This document shows, one piece after another, positions 1 to 10,190 of a stretch of DNA of 64,000 nucleotides. Made by a program: the position numbers and the translations under genes. The notes below the pieces were generated by a model. The model was not told the origin of the DNA. It worked only from the letters and a program-made list of their open reading frames with translations, and did no database searches. The DNA is from Mucilaginibacter terrae. Lineage in GTDB: Bacteria > Bacteroidota > Bacteroidia > Sphingobacteriales > Sphingobacteriaceae. Every line of letters begins with the position of its first letter. Position 1 is the first letter of the stretch. The DNA is taken from the NCBI RefSeq assembly GCF_031951985.1, contig NZ_JAVLVU010000001.1:5084001-5148000 (forward strand). Reading direction: 5' to 3'.

Positions 1-327
1 GCTGCATTACGCTACTCAATTTATGCGGCCATTGCCCAGCGCAAAAAAAACAACCAGGTTTCTATTGATTCGCTCGAAACAGATGATTTTATTGACGACA
101 GTACGCGCGAATGGTTAACATTTAACGATGTGCGTGATAAATTAGAACTTTTAGTGTCGCAATTGCCCGAAAAATGCGAATTGGTTTTTAGAATGAGCCG
201 TGAAGATGGAAAAAGTGTAAAGGATATAGCCGAAGAGTTAAATATTTCGACAAAAACGGTAGAAGCTCATATAACTAAGGCGTTAAAAGTAATAAAATCA
301 GGTATAAACCAGCTTTGGTTGTTCTAA
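1..327 (+). CDS. ECF RNA polymerase sigma factor, FecI type (5' end outside window)
   Basis: Only the last 108 codons are present; the frame is open from base 1, so the gene begins upstream. The visible part covers the end of region 2, the linker and region 4: a helix-turn-helix near the C-terminus (KDIAEELNISTKTVEAHI) followed by a helix ending in a short hydrophobic tail, as in Bacteroidota FecI-like factors. These redirect RNA polymerase to a nearby Sus operon when released by their anti-sigma factor. The FecR gene follows after 104 bases and an STN-type SusC gene after that, the classical order sigma, FecR, SusC, SusD. An internal GTG at 130 could be mistaken for the start, but the upstream frame also codes for sigma-like sequence. 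Family assignment is firm; the target promoter is inferred. Confidence 0.9.
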   Translation, partial: AALRYSIYAAIAQRKKNNQVSIDSLETDDFIDDSTREWLTFNDVRDKLELLVSQLPEKCELVFRMSREDGKSVKDIAEELNISTKTVEAHITKALKVIKSGINQLWLF

Positions 328-431
328 TTCTCTACATTAGACTTTAAATTTAATATTTTCTTAAAAAAAACTTAAACTGCACTAAGGGGTGTGCCTTGCT
401 TTTTACACTATATAGTTGAAAAGCAAAATAA

Positions 432-1403
432 ATGCCCGACATACAACCTCATTATATCAAAAAAATCACCCAAAAGTTTATGCAGGGTACCATTAGCGGT
501 GCCGAAGCAGAACTCTTGGAACAATGGTATGCACAACACCCCCAACCTAAACCCGAATGGTTTTTAAATAATGAAAGCCGCGAGGAACTTAAACACCGGC
601 TGTACAATAATATAAGTAAAGAGATAAAGCCTGTTAAAAAACTGTACCCGGTATGGGCAAAAATTGCCGCTGCGGTACTTATTGTTGCAACGGCGGGTAT
701 AGCGGTAGTTAAGCTGCAGCAAGCCGACCCAATTGAGCAATATACCGTTAGCAATGCACCCGGCCATGTACGCAAAGTAATGCTGCCCGATCATTCATTG
801 GTTTGGTTAAAGGGTAACAGTAGTTTAGATTACCCCGAGCAGTTTAGCGATAGCACCCGCAACGTAACACTGCACGGCGAAGCCCTGTTTGAGGTAAGTA
901 AAGACCGCCGCCATCCTTTTATTATTAGCACCGGTAATTACGTAACGCGTGTGTTAGGCACCAGCTTCAATATCAGCTCAAATAACACAGGCGCATTTAA
1001 ACTTACCGTATTAACAGGTAAGGTACAGGTAAGCTCTACTGTAAATAAGGCTATGCAAAAACCGGTATTGGTTATGCCCGGCAAAGAGTTTGAAATGCTG
1101 AGTATGGTGGCACTGCCCCGGGTAGTTGTATCAACACTTGACCATAAGGATGCAGTGGTATCGGGGACGCAATACCCGATGAATTTTGAAGAAACAGGTT
1201 TTGATGAAATTAAGCGCAGGATAGAAGAGAAGTTTGATGTTACCATAAATACCGTTGCGGCGAGCTACCAACAGTGCCGCGTATCGGCCAATGTAACCGA
1301 TCAATCGCTCCAAAACACGCTTAAAGTAATTTGCGCCGCTATTGGCGCCGAGTATACAGTGAACAAAAACATAATTACCATTACAGGAGGAGGCTGTAAC
1401 TGA
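432..1403 (+). CDS. FecR-family anti-sigma factor
   Basis: 323 residues, usual length for the family. The N-terminal 70 residues are a cytoplasmic sigma-binding region, followed by one transmembrane helix at about residues 74-95 (KIAAAVLIVATAGIAVV), then the periplasmic FecR domain containing the typical VMLPDHSLVWLKGNSSLDYP-like stretch around 115-135 and GEALFEV around 149. The C-terminal third (about 250-320) has the DUF4974 type of fold that receives the signal from the STN domain of the partner SusC. It would hold the upstream sigma factor inactive until the outer membrane receptor at 1511 is occupied. The ATG at 432 is the first in frame and fits the family start. Confidence 0.93.
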   Translation: MPDIQPHYIKKITQKFMQGTISGAEAELLEQWYAQHPQPKPEWFLNNESREELKHRLYNNISKEIKPVKKLYPVWAKIAAAVLIVATAGIAVVKLQQADPIEQYTVSNAPGHVRKVMLPDHSLVWLKGNSSLDYPEQFSDSTRNVTLHGEALFEVSKDRRHPFIISTGNYVTRVLGTSFNISSNNTGAFKLTVLTGKVQVSSTVNKAMQKPVLVMPGKEFEMLSMVALPRVVVSTLDHKDAVVSGTQYPMNFEETGFDEIKRRIEEKFDVTINTVAASYQQCRVSANVTDQSLQNTLKVICAAIGAEYTVNKNIITITGGGCN

Positions 1404-1431
1404 TGAACTGAACTATACCCGCATAAAAAAA

Positions 1432-1456
1432 GCAGGAGTGCTACCAACACGCCTGC
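1432..1456. other. Hairpin between fecR and susC
   Basis: Nine-base arms (1432-1440 and 1448-1456) pair with one mismatch around a seven-base loop. No T-run follows, so it is not a clear intrinsic terminator. It may be an attenuating or processing structure that sets sigma/anti-sigma and SusC/SusD transcripts apart; this is inference from position only. Confidence 0.35.
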
Positions 1457-1510
1457 CCAAAATAGCTTTAGAAGCAACTCTCTGATTAATTTACTACTAA
1501 ACCCAAACAA

Positions 1511-4500
1511 ATGTACAAGAAATTGTTCAAATGGCCATCCTATGCTCTAAAAATAGGGTCGTACAGTAACTCCAGCGCAGTAGGAACGCCGGTTGCAAAT
1601 GTTTCCCCCTTTTTAATACGGTTAATGAAGCTTTCGCTTTTGCACATACTATTGATTGCGCTTACGTTCCAGGTAAGTTTCTCTTCGCCCTTAAAAGCGC
1701 AGGAAATTTTGGAGCGCCGCATTAGTATTGCCCTAAATAACCAAAACCTCGAAGCCGCTTTAAAGAAAATAGCCGCCAAAGCTGAAGTAAGATTGGTTTA
1801 TAACAATGCTATCTGGAAAAAGGCTGCCAACGTAAGCATAGCGGTTACCAACACCCGCCTGCGCGATGCTTTAGACGAAGTGCTTTCCTCATCCGAACTT
1901 TCATATGAGGTAATTAATGATCAGTTCATCGTACTTAAACAAAAACCGGCTAACAGAAAGGCAACAGTTGAGGTGCCCACGGTTACTGCCGAGCCCGAAC
2001 AGCAAGTAGCAATGGCTGGTTTTGTGGTTGATGGCACCGTTACCGATGAGAATAACGAACCGCTACCCGGCGTAACTGTTAAGGTTAAAAATGGCTCGCA
2101 GGCAGTTATAACCAGTGAAAAGGGTAGGTACGCCATCGGCGTTTCGGCGCCTAACTCTGTATTAGAATTTTCGTTTGTTGGTTATAAAACTGTTGAAACC
2201 AAGGTTAGCGCTACTGCAACTATCAACCTTAAAATGCAGCCCGACCCGGGTAAGCTTGATGAGGTGCTTGTTATTGGTTACGGTACCACCACCCGTCGCA
2301 CGAGTACTGGCTCGCAGGTCGGTATTACTGCCAAGGATATACAAAAGCAACCTGTTACCAACGTGTTACAAGCATTACAGGGCCAATTACCGGGTGTATT
2401 TATTACCCAAACCAACGGCTTACCGGGTGCGGGCATAAACGTGCAGATACGTGGTGTTAACTCGCTGAATCCGGCTCCGGCAAACGCTGCCAGGAATTTA
2501 CCACTTTACATTATTGATGGTGTACCTTTCTTATCAACACCTATCAATGCGCAAACCACGGGCGGTACACTGCCATCTGCAGAAGGTGCAACAAGCCCCA
2601 TGAACTCTATAAACCCGAGTGACATTGAGAGCATTGATATACTGAAAGATGCCGATGCAACTGCGATCTATGGTTCGCGCGGCGCTAATGGCGTTGTGTT
2701 GATCACTACCAAAAAAGGTAAAAGCGGCAAAACCACACTCGGCGTAAATATATCTACAGGCGCTTCTAAGGTGGCACACTTTGTTGACATGTTAAGCACA
2801 CAACGTTACCTGGCCATACGCAGGCAGGCATTCATCAATGATAACATTACCCCTACTGTGGCCAATGCTCCTGACCTTTTAGTTTGGAACCAAAACGTTG
2901 ATAATGATTTTCAGAGAACGCTTTTAGGTAAAACAGCACGTACCTATGATGCCAACGTTAACGTTTCGGGTGGCGAGAGGAATACTAACTTTTACCTAAG
3001 CGGCACATTTCACAAAGAAGGCAATATATATCCCGGTGAACAGGGTTATTATCGTGGTGGCGCAAATTTCAGCCTTAACCATTCATCCTCCGACCAGCGT
3101 TTCAACTTAGCTTTCTCAACAATATACTCGGCCGATAAGAACAACATCAGCACTACCGAACTTACAAGTTTTGCTTATACCCTTCCGCCCAATTACCAGT
3201 TGTACAACCCCGATGGCAGCTTGTTTTGGACACCGGCGTTGAACAATCCCTTAGGTTATCTTTATCAAACCAATGATAACAAGACCAGTAACTTATTAAG
3301 CAGCCTGGCGCTTAAATACACTTTGGCAAAAGGCTTAGACCTTAAATCGACCTTTGGTTATTCTAAATCAGACATGGAGCAATATGCAAAAAGGCCGTTA
3401 TCATCATTGAACCCTACACCACCTTTCAATGCACCGGCACCAACGTCAGGCTCTGTTCAATCAGCATACAACTATACCAATACCTATATTATAGAGCCTC
3501 AGCTAACTTACAAAAGCAATATATGGAAAGGGACACTTGATGTGTTAGCCGGTGGTACATGGCAATTCACACAATCGAAAATGCCATACAATATAACAGC
3601 TACCGGTTTTGCATCTGATGCGTTCATAGATAACTTGTCGGCAGCATCCACACGTAACTTAACTACATCGTCCGTTGATTATAAGTATACCTCGGTATTT
3701 GGCCGTGCTACCTATAATGTGCAAAACAAGTACATCGCTAACTTCACCTTCCGTCGAGATGGCTCGTCACGTTTTGGCCCTAATAAGAGGTTCGGCAATT
3801 TTGGATCGGCTGCAGGTGCTTGGGTATTCTCAGAAGAAGACTTTGTAAAGAATACGCAAAAATGGCTAAGTTTCGGTAAACTGAGAGGAAGCTACGGTAT
3901 TATAGGCAGCGATCAGATAGGTAATTACGCATACCTTGATAATTACTTTGCCAGCTCAGCTACTTATAATAACATTTCGGCTTTGACACCGGTACGTTTG
4001 GCCAACGCTAACTTTCAATGGGAATCGACCCATAAACTTGAGATAGGACTTGAATTAGGTTTTTTGAAAGATCGTTTATCATTGATAGCATCGTACTACC
4101 GTAGCCGTACCGGCAATCAGCTTATAAATTATCCGATAAGCGCTCAGGCGGGGTTTACCGCTTACCAAAGTAACTTAGGGGCCAAAGTTCAAAACTCAGG
4201 TTTAGAACTTAACCTGCGCAGTACCAACATACAAAGCAAGGATATTACCTGGATAACATCATTTAACATCACGCAAAATCACAACAAACTTATCTCCTTC
4301 CCTGGGATAGAAAGAACTTCATACTATACTCAGTATATAATAGGCAACCCGATTAGTTCATATTATTACTACCAATACAGGGGTATGGACCCTAATACCG
4401 GTTTGCCGGCATTTAATGACCTAAATAACGATGGACGTATATCGAACGGTTTGGTGGCGATAGGACGTGGTGACCGCTATTATCTTGGCACGCCTTACCC

Positions 4501-4969
4501 TAAGTTTTATGGTGGTTTAACCAACTCTATTACTTACAAGCGTTTTAATCTCGACTTTACCTTCCAATTCGTGAAACAAAAAGGACGTAATCTTTTGCCT
4601 TCAACATTTAACCCACCCGGCTTCATGACCAATGCCGCTGCAGATGTGGTAGAGCAATATCTTGCGCTTGGCTCGATCCAAAGATTAGCAACTACAAGTT
4701 TTGGCGCAGCATATACAGGCTACTCGAACTATAGTTTTTCTGATGCAACTGTTGTTGATGCTTCATTCATCCGCATGAAAAATGCAAGCTTGTCATACAG
4801 CTTACCTGCCGATTGGCTAAAAAAGATCAGCGCGCAAAGCCTAAGGATCTTTGTACAGGGACAAAACCTTTTTACCATTACAGGTTACAAAGGCTTCGAT
4901 CCAGAGTCACAATCGGTAGCAACTCCTCCGCTCAGAACCATAGTTGCAGGCCTTCAGTGTTCATTTTAA
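1511..4969 (+). CDS. SusC/RagA TonB-dependent outer membrane receptor with STN domain
   Basis: 1152 residues. Order of parts: an N-terminal extension and signal helix (hydrophobic core at about 40-55, cleavage near the SPLKAQ at 59-64), a secretin/TonB short N-terminal (STN) domain at about 67-140, a carboxypeptidase-regulatory-like beta-sandwich at about 172-250 (VTDENNEPLPGVTV), a TonB box region (EVLVIGYGTTTRRTST), the plug with the family's YIIDGVP and DADATAIYGSRGANGV motifs, then a 22-stranded barrel ending in phenylalanine. It imports an oligomer captured by the SusD partner at the cell surface, and the STN domain reports occupancy to the FecR protein encoded just upstream. SusD follows after 12 bases. 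The substrate cannot be read from the sequence; the neighbouring protease suggests peptides. The first 38 residues before the hydrophobic core are long; an internal Met at about 39 is an alternative start. Confidence 0.95.
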   Translation: MYKKLFKWPSYALKIGSYSNSSAVGTPVANVSPFLIRLMKLSLLHILLIALTFQVSFSSPLKAQEILERRISIALNNQNLEAALKKIAAKAEVRLVYNNAIWKKAANVSIAVTNTRLRDALDEVLSSSELSYEVINDQFIVLKQKPANRKATVEVPTVTAEPEQQVAMAGFVVDGTVTDENNEPLPGVTVKVKNGSQAVITSEKGRYAIGVSAPNSVLEFSFVGYKTVETKVSATATINLKMQPDPGKLDEVLVIGYGTTTRRTSTGSQVGITAKDIQKQPVTNVLQALQGQLPGVFITQTNGLPGAGINVQIRGVNSLNPAPANAARNLPLYIIDGVPFLSTPINAQTTGGTLPSAEGATSPMNSINPSDIESIDILKDADATAIYGSRGANGVVLITTKKGKSGKTTLGVNISTGASKVAHFVDMLSTQRYLAIRRQAFINDNITPTVANAPDLLVWNQNVDNDFQRTLLGKTARTYDANVNVSGGERNTNFYLSGTFHKEGNIYPGEQGYYRGGANFSLNHSSSDQRFNLAFSTIYSADKNNISTTELTSFAYTLPPNYQLYNPDGSLFWTPALNNPLGYLYQTNDNKTSNLLSSLALKYTLAKGLDLKSTFGYSKSDMEQYAKRPLSSLNPTPPFNAPAPTSGSVQSAYNYTNTYIIEPQLTYKSNIWKGTLDVLAGGTWQFTQSKMPYNITATGFASDAFIDNLSAASTRNLTTSSVDYKYTSVFGRATYNVQNKYIANFTFRRDGSSRFGPNKRFGNFGSAAGAWVFSEEDFVKNTQKWLSFGKLRGSYGIIGSDQIGNYAYLDNYFASSATYNNISALTPVRLANANFQWESTHKLEIGLELGFLKDRLSLIASYYRSRTGNQLINYPISAQAGFTAYQSNLGAKVQNSGLELNLRSTNIQSKDITWITSFNITQNHNKLISFPGIERTSYYTQYIIGNPISSYYYYQYRGMDPNTGLPAFNDLNNDGRISNGLVAIGRGDRYYLGTPYPKFYGGLTNSITYKRFNLDFTFQFVKQKGRNLLPSTFNPPGFMTNAAADVVEQYLALGSIQRLATTSFGAAYTGYSNYSFSDATVVDASFIRMKNASLSYSLPADWLKKISAQSLRIFVQGQNLFTITGYKGFDPESQSVATPPLRTIVAGLQCSF

Positions 4970-4981
4970 TTATTAAAGATC

Positions 4982-6394
4982 ATGATCAGGAAAATAAAAC
5001 ATTTAACAGTTGTATGCCTTGGTGCTGCCATTTTGGGCAATACGGGCTGCTCCAAACTTATAGAGATAAAGCCACCGTTGAACGAAACCTCAGCCGCATT
5101 GGTCTTCCAGTCTGATGCAACAGCAAGAGCAGCGTTATCGGGCATGTACAATACGTTCTCGCAAAGTGCAACTCAAAACACTTCGCTTACCGTTAACAAC
5201 ACTCTTTTGGCCGATGATGTTGTATATTTAGGGGCAAATACATCGGCACGGGAATTAGCAGCTAACAGCTACACCGTACTGAGCACCATATCAACAGATC
5301 CGTTTAATACCTGGTACAATATCATATACCAGGCCAATGCCATAATCATTGGCATGCAAAACAACACGGCTATCTCAGCACAGACTAACAGACAGCTTAC
5401 GGCCGAAGCAAAACTGATGAGGGCGTACTGTTATTTTTCGCTGGTGAACATCTTTGGTGATATACCGCTTGTATTAACAACAGATGCTACCATTTCCGCT
5501 TACCAACCGAAAGAAACAGCAGCCAACGTTTATCAGCAGATCATACGCGACCTTACTGATGCAAAAGCTAACCTGCTTGACAATTACGCTGTTACCGGGC
5601 AAGACCGTATAGGAGTCAACAGATTCACTGCCGCCGCATTACTGGCCAGGGTATATCTTTTCACGGGCCGCTATGCCGAAGCTGCATCAAATGCATCTGA
5701 GGTTATCGCATCAAATCTCTATAGCCTTACTCCGCAGGCCAATATAGGCACTGCGCTATTTGTAAAAAATAGCGCCGAAAGCATCTGGCAATTACCGCCG
5801 CCAATTAACCCTACCTTTCAATATACCAATGAGGCCGGCGCATTCATCCCTACCTCTTACACGCAGGATAATATATTTTACCGTATAAGACCTGAGTTCA
5901 CCCAATTGTTCGCTTCTACAGATCTACGCCGTACCCGCTGGATGAATGATGCCATTATAAATGGAGCTACGTATAGCGTTCCGTTCAAATACAAATACCG
6001 CACCCAGGCGCTTGCCGTAGCGGCGGGCGTTACCGAATACCAGGTCATATTGCGTTTGGCAGAACAATACCTGATACGCGCCGAGGCACGGGCCCGGCTG
6101 GGTACAGATCTGGCAGGTGCACTTAGCGACCTTAACACAATTCGTACACGCGCAGGGGCTGTTACTACCAATACATCGGTACAAGCTGCGCTACTTGATG
6201 AGATCGCACTGGAGAATCGCAAAGAATTCTTTTGCGAACAGGCTTTTCGTTGGAACAATTTAAGACGTACCGGCCAGGCCGATGCGGTGCTGAATGCCCT
6301 AAAGAGCACTTACAGGCCAACATCTAAATTATTCCCTATACCACAGGTCGCATTAGATACCAACCCCAACTTAACTCAAACACCGGGTTACTAA
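4982..6394 (+). CDS. SusD/RagB surface substrate-binding lipoprotein
   Basis: 470 residues, within the shorter range of the family. The N-terminus is a lipoprotein signal with a lipobox cysteine at about residue 23 (GNTGCSKL), so the protein is lipid-anchored and probably surface exposed. Tetratricopeptide-like helical repeats follow (for example AEAKLMRAYCYF and AALLARVYLFTGRYAEA), and the C-terminus has the family signature with ENRKEFFCEQAFRWNNLRR and a terminal NPNLTQTPGY. It works as the lid of the SusC channel encoded upstream. It lies in one operon with SusC (12 bases upstream) and the metalloprotease (8 bases downstream). Confidence 0.94.
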   Translation: MIRKIKHLTVVCLGAAILGNTGCSKLIEIKPPLNETSAALVFQSDATARAALSGMYNTFSQSATQNTSLTVNNTLLADDVVYLGANTSARELAANSYTVLSTISTDPFNTWYNIIYQANAIIIGMQNNTAISAQTNRQLTAEAKLMRAYCYFSLVNIFGDIPLVLTTDATISAYQPKETAANVYQQIIRDLTDAKANLLDNYAVTGQDRIGVNRFTAAALLARVYLFTGRYAEAASNASEVIASNLYSLTPQANIGTALFVKNSAESIWQLPPPINPTFQYTNEAGAFIPTSYTQDNIFYRIRPEFTQLFASTDLRRTRWMNDAIINGATYSVPFKYKYRTQALAVAAGVTEYQVILRLAEQYLIRAEARARLGTDLAGALSDLNTIRTRAGAVTTNTSVQAALLDEIALENRKEFFCEQAFRWNNLRRTGQADAVLNALKSTYRPTSKLFPIPQVALDTNPNLTQTPGY

Positions 6395-6402
6395 ACAGCA
6401 AC

Positions 6403-8976
6403 ATGAAAAATAACATATTTACTACTAAAGCCAGGCAAAAAAGCCTGGTTTTAGCCACTGCTTTGCTTGTAGTTTCGGCAGGTTCGTGCAGTATCTTCAA
6501 AAAAAAGAAGGCTAAACTGGTAGCGGCTACCACGGCGGCGGCCAAACCCAAGGTTGATACGGCGCGTAATGTGCTTAAGCCTTACAGCGAAATCATTACA
6601 GCTAAGGCGGTAACGCAAAAAGGGTTGTTTACCGTTCATAAAATTAATGAGCGCTACTTTTTTGAGATACCCAACAGCTTACTTAAAAAAGAGATACTGG
6701 CAGTAACCCGCCTTAGCAAATCAACCCCGGGCGCCGGTAACTACGGCGGCGAAGAGGTTGGCGAGCGTACGGTATTTTGGGAAAATGGCCCTAATAACAA
6801 ATTGTTCCTCAAGGTATCGGCACTGGTAAGCGTGGCCGATTCAACCAATATGATAGCCAAGGCTGTGGCCAGCTCTAATTTAGATCCTATCATGGCGGCA
6901 TTCCCCATCAAAGCTAAAAGCAAAGATTCGTCGGCAGTGGTTATTGATGTTACCGAGTTTTTAATTGGCGAGAACCCTTTAATGGCGTTTGATGCCAGCG
7001 CAAAACGTGCTTACAGTTTAGGCATGCAACTGGCCGACAGATCATACATCGAAAGTGTAAAAAGCTTTCCTATCAATACCGAGATTAAATCCATCAGAAC
7101 ATATATGGCCGCCCCGCCAACAGGGCCGGGAGGACCTTTACCTGCTGCAAGCCTTGCGGGTACTGTTACCCTGGGTATGAACTGTTCATTTGTACTATTA
7201 CCCGAAAAGCCAATGCGTGTGCGTTATTTTGACCCGCGTGTAGGCTTTTTTGCCGGTGCTTACAACAAGTACAGCGATAACCAGCAAAAGGTAGAAAAAG
7301 AGACATTTATTCACCGCTGGAGATTGGAGCCAAAGGATGAAGACATCGAAAAATTCAAACGCGGCGAACTGGTTGAACCTAAAAAACAGATAGTTTATTA
7401 CATAGATCCAGCTACGCCTAAAAAATGGCGTCAGTACCTAATTTTAGGTGTTAACGATTGGCAAAAAGCTTTTGAGCAGGCCGGTTTTAAAAATGCCATT
7501 GTAGGTAAAGAATGGCCTGAAAGCGATACTACCATGAGTTTGGACGATGCCCGTTTTTCGGTTATCCGCTACTTTGCATCGCCGCAGCAAAATGCCTATG
7601 GTCCTAACATTGCCGACCCTCGTACTGGCGAAATTATTGAAAGCCACATTGGCTGGTACCACAATGTAATGAGCCTGGTACACCGCTGGTACATGATTCA
7701 GTGTGGTGCTGTTGACCCGCGTGCCCGCAAAAATAAGTTTGATGATGCACTGATGGGCCAGTTGATCCGCTTTGTGTCATCGCACGAGATCGGTCATACG
7801 TTGGGCTTGCGCCACAACATGGGCTCGAGTAGTACCGTGCCGGTTGAAAAGCTAAGGGATAAAGCCTGGGTTGAAGCACACGGCCATACCCCATCAATAA
7901 TGGATTATGCCCGTTTTAACTACGTGGCTCAGCCCGAAGACAATATCAGCGAAAAAGGCCTGTTCCCACGTATTAACGATTACGATAAATGGGCCATACA
8001 GTGGGGCTACAAACCAATTTTTGGTACTGCCGATGCCGAGGCTGACAAGAAAATATTGAACCGTATTACCATTGACAGCCTTGCCCGCAACAAACGCTTG
8101 TGGTTTGGTGGCGAGGGCCGCGATTACGATCCGCGCTCGCAATCAGAAGATTTGAGCGATGATGCTATTAAAGCCAGCTTATACGGCATTAAAAACCTGA
8201 AACGCATTGTTCCGCAACTTATAAACTGGACCCGCGAAGATGGTGAAGACTATAGCGATCTGCAGGATATGTATAAGGAAGCTGTTGGCCAGTTTGACCG
8301 CTATGCCTACCATGTTATGAAAAACTTAGGCGGCGTAAAAATAACGCCTAAAACTTACGATCAACAGGGAGCCGTATATGAGCCAGTTAGTTTAGCTAAA
8401 CAAAAACAAGCCATTAAGTACTTTAACGAACAAGTATTTAAAACGCCTACATGGTTATTAAATAAGCAAATATTAAATAAAATAGAGCCAGGTTACGATT
8501 TTAATGCGGTTGAGAAATTGCAAAGCGGCATTTTGGCATCGGTTACCTCACAAAGCCGTTTGTACCGCATGATGGTTAATGAGCGCGATTATGGTAAAGG
8601 GGCTTATTCACCGCGCCAATGGTTGAACGATCTTAAATCTGGAATTTTTACTGAATTGAAATCAGGAGCAACCATTGACCAGTATCGCCGTAACCTGCAA
8701 AAAATGTATGTAGGCAGCATTATTACCATGTATAATAAGCGTTTTGCACTACAGGGTTCGCTTGATAATATTTTGGCGAGCGTTACTCCAACTGATGTTT
8801 TGCTGTACTCAAACGTTAAACCGTTGGCCTTTGCACACCTGAAAGAACTGCGTACCGATATTGGCAGCGCCATTGCCCGTACCAAAGATGCCGACAGCCG
8901 CATTCACCTGCAGTACTTAAAGCAAATGCTGGATAAGATACTAAACGAAACGCCTATACCGGGCCTTAATTACTAA
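6403..8976 (+). CDS. Zinc-dependent metalloprotease lipoprotein (metzincin-type, DUF5117/DUF5118 family)
   Basis: 857 residues. A lipoprotein signal ends at a cysteine near residue 29 (VSAGSC), predicting membrane anchoring outside the cytoplasm. The zinc site is HEIGHTLGLRH at residues 461-471, matching the metzincin pattern HExxHxxGxxH with catalytic Glu462, and a Met-turn candidate SIMDY lies about 30 residues on. The large N-terminal part before the catalytic domain fits the DUF5118/DUF5117 pair found in these Bacteroidota proteins. It would cleave proteins or peptides in the periplasm or at the cell surface. It is 8 bases after the SusD gene and 9 bases before the TlpA-like gene, so all four are probably one transcript. 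The protease fold is well supported; the substrate is not known. Confidence 0.9.
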   Translation: MKNNIFTTKARQKSLVLATALLVVSAGSCSIFKKKKAKLVAATTAAAKPKVDTARNVLKPYSEIITAKAVTQKGLFTVHKINERYFFEIPNSLLKKEILAVTRLSKSTPGAGNYGGEEVGERTVFWENGPNNKLFLKVSALVSVADSTNMIAKAVASSNLDPIMAAFPIKAKSKDSSAVVIDVTEFLIGENPLMAFDASAKRAYSLGMQLADRSYIESVKSFPINTEIKSIRTYMAAPPTGPGGPLPAASLAGTVTLGMNCSFVLLPEKPMRVRYFDPRVGFFAGAYNKYSDNQQKVEKETFIHRWRLEPKDEDIEKFKRGELVEPKKQIVYYIDPATPKKWRQYLILGVNDWQKAFEQAGFKNAIVGKEWPESDTTMSLDDARFSVIRYFASPQQNAYGPNIADPRTGEIIESHIGWYHNVMSLVHRWYMIQCGAVDPRARKNKFDDALMGQLIRFVSSHEIGHTLGLRHNMGSSSTVPVEKLRDKAWVEAHGHTPSIMDYARFNYVAQPEDNISEKGLFPRINDYDKWAIQWGYKPIFGTADAEADKKILNRITIDSLARNKRLWFGGEGRDYDPRSQSEDLSDDAIKASLYGIKNLKRIVPQLINWTREDGEDYSDLQDMYKEAVGQFDRYAYHVMKNLGGVKITPKTYDQQGAVYEPVSLAKQKQAIKYFNEQVFKTPTWLLNKQILNKIEPGYDFNAVEKLQSGILASVTSQSRLYRMMVNERDYGKGAYSPRQWLNDLKSGIFTELKSGATIDQYRRNLQKMYVGSIITMYNKRFALQGSLDNILASVTPTDVLLYSNVKPLAFAHLKELRTDIGSAIARTKDADSRIHLQYLKQMLDKILNETPIPGLNY

Positions 8977-8985
8977 CCAGCAATT

Positions 8986-10077
8986 ATGAAAAGTACAGGT
9001 AAAAATATCCTGCTGTTAAATCTACTACTACTTACAATGATAGGTATGCTGGGCTTTACTAAGCCCGGCTACCTTATCACAGGTAGTGTTTCGGCACCTG
9101 ATGGTACAGTTTTTAAACTTTTCTACAGGTATGGCGACAAAGTAATTGCCGATTCTGTTGCTACAAAGAATAACACCTTTTCTCTCTCGGGAACTTTTCC
9201 TGAACCTGTGGTGTGTACGCTAAGCAATTCGGCAAACCAGCAAATCAAAATTTTTGTTGCCGAAAACAGCACTATTAAAGTTGAGGGCAAGGTTGAGCAG
9301 TTTGTAAACGCATCAATTACCAATAGTAGCGAGAATGCACTTTATAACCATTTTAACAGCAGCGCTCATGCAATTTCGGGGCGATACCGCGCCATGTTGA
9401 AGCAAAGCGGTGCCGCCATACGCGATACCGGCACCACAGCGTACAAAGTATACAAAGCAAGTCATGATAGTTTGGTGCAAAGCTTTGTAAAGCAGCATAG
9501 CAGTTCAACCGCGGCTGCTTTAGCCATAACTGATAGCTATGTAACCAATCCCGATAGGGTACGCGCGGCAGCCTGTTACAGCCTGCTATCGGCCAAGGGT
9601 AAAGAAACCATATATGCCAGGCGTATAAAACAGTTTTTTGAAGCCGAAAAAGTAATAGCACCGGGCCACAAAGCCCCCGATTTTACCCTTACCGATATTA
9701 ACGGCAAGCCCGTAAAACTGAGCGATTACAAAGGAAAGTACATCCTGCTCGATTTTTGGGCCAGCTGGTGCGCACCGTGCCGCCACGAGCATCCGCTTAT
9801 GATTGAGCTGTATAAAAAGTTCGGAGCAGATAAATTGACCTTCCTCAGCGTATCAATGGATGCCGGCAGTGCTCAATGGAAACAGGCGGTTAAAACCGAC
9901 GGCCTGGTTTGGACACAACTGAACGATGCACAATCGATGAATGGCCGCGTGGCCGATGTTTATGGCATTAAAAGCCTGCCCTTTAATTGCATAATTGACC
10001 CCAACGGGCAAATAATCGCCACCAAACTCAGGGGCGAACAATTGTCGGGCTTTATTACTAAGCTTTTCGATAAGTAA
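8986..10077 (+). CDS. TlpA-family thiol-disulfide oxidoreductase with DUF4369-like N-terminus
   Basis: 363 residues. An N-terminal signal helix (about 8-25) is followed by a beta-rich DUF4369-type domain (about 28-120), a helical linker, and a C-terminal thioredoxin fold starting near 228 (APDFTLTDINGKPVKLSDYKGK). The redox pair is Cys262/Cys265 in WASWCAPC, and a cis-proline lies in IKSLPFNCI. It acts in the periplasm, reducing or exchanging disulfides. Proteins of this composition are repeatedly found in Bacteroidota Sus loci beside proteases, where they may help open disulfide-bonded substrates or maintain the secreted enzymes; that role is inference. It sits 9 bases after the metalloprotease and is followed by a terminator. 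Confidence 0.92.
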   Translation: MKSTGKNILLLNLLLLTMIGMLGFTKPGYLITGSVSAPDGTVFKLFYRYGDKVIADSVATKNNTFSLSGTFPEPVVCTLSNSANQQIKIFVAENSTIKVEGKVEQFVNASITNSSENALYNHFNSSAHAISGRYRAMLKQSGAAIRDTGTTAYKVYKASHDSLVQSFVKQHSSSTAAALAITDSYVTNPDRVRAAACYSLLSAKGKETIYARRIKQFFEAEKVIAPGHKAPDFTLTDINGKPVKLSDYKGKYILLDFWASWCAPCRHEHPLMIELYKKFGADKLTFLSVSMDAGSAQWKQAVKTDGLVWTQLNDAQSMNGRVADVYGIKSLPFNCIIDPNGQIIATKLRGEQLSGFITKLFDK

Positions 10078-10133
10078 TGTGCCGGTTTAAATTAAAAGAG
10101 TTTTAGTTCTTCATTTGAGTTAATAGATCAGAA

Positions 10134-10168
10134 AAAGGCATTCCGCGAGGGAGTGCCTTTATTTTTTG
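10134..10168 (+). terminator. Intrinsic terminator after the protease/TlpA operon
   Basis: A ten-base stem with one G-T pair (10135-10144 with 10150-10159 approximately) encloses a short loop and is followed by ATTTTTTG. It lies 57 bases after the TlpA-like gene and before the amidohydrolase gene, so it probably ends the Sus operon transcript and leaves the amidohydrolase with its own or read-through expression. Confidence 0.75.
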
Positions 10169-10190
10169 TGTTACAAATAAAGTTATTACC

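Noticed and set aside
130..132. GTG at 130 as the start of a 65-residue protein
   Set aside because: The frame is open to base 1 and the upstream codons continue a FecI-type sigma factor, so the gene is cut by the window edge rather than short.
5878..6309. 143-codon open frame on the minus strand
   Set aside because: Antisense to the SusD C-terminus, where motifs of the plus-strand protein are intact.
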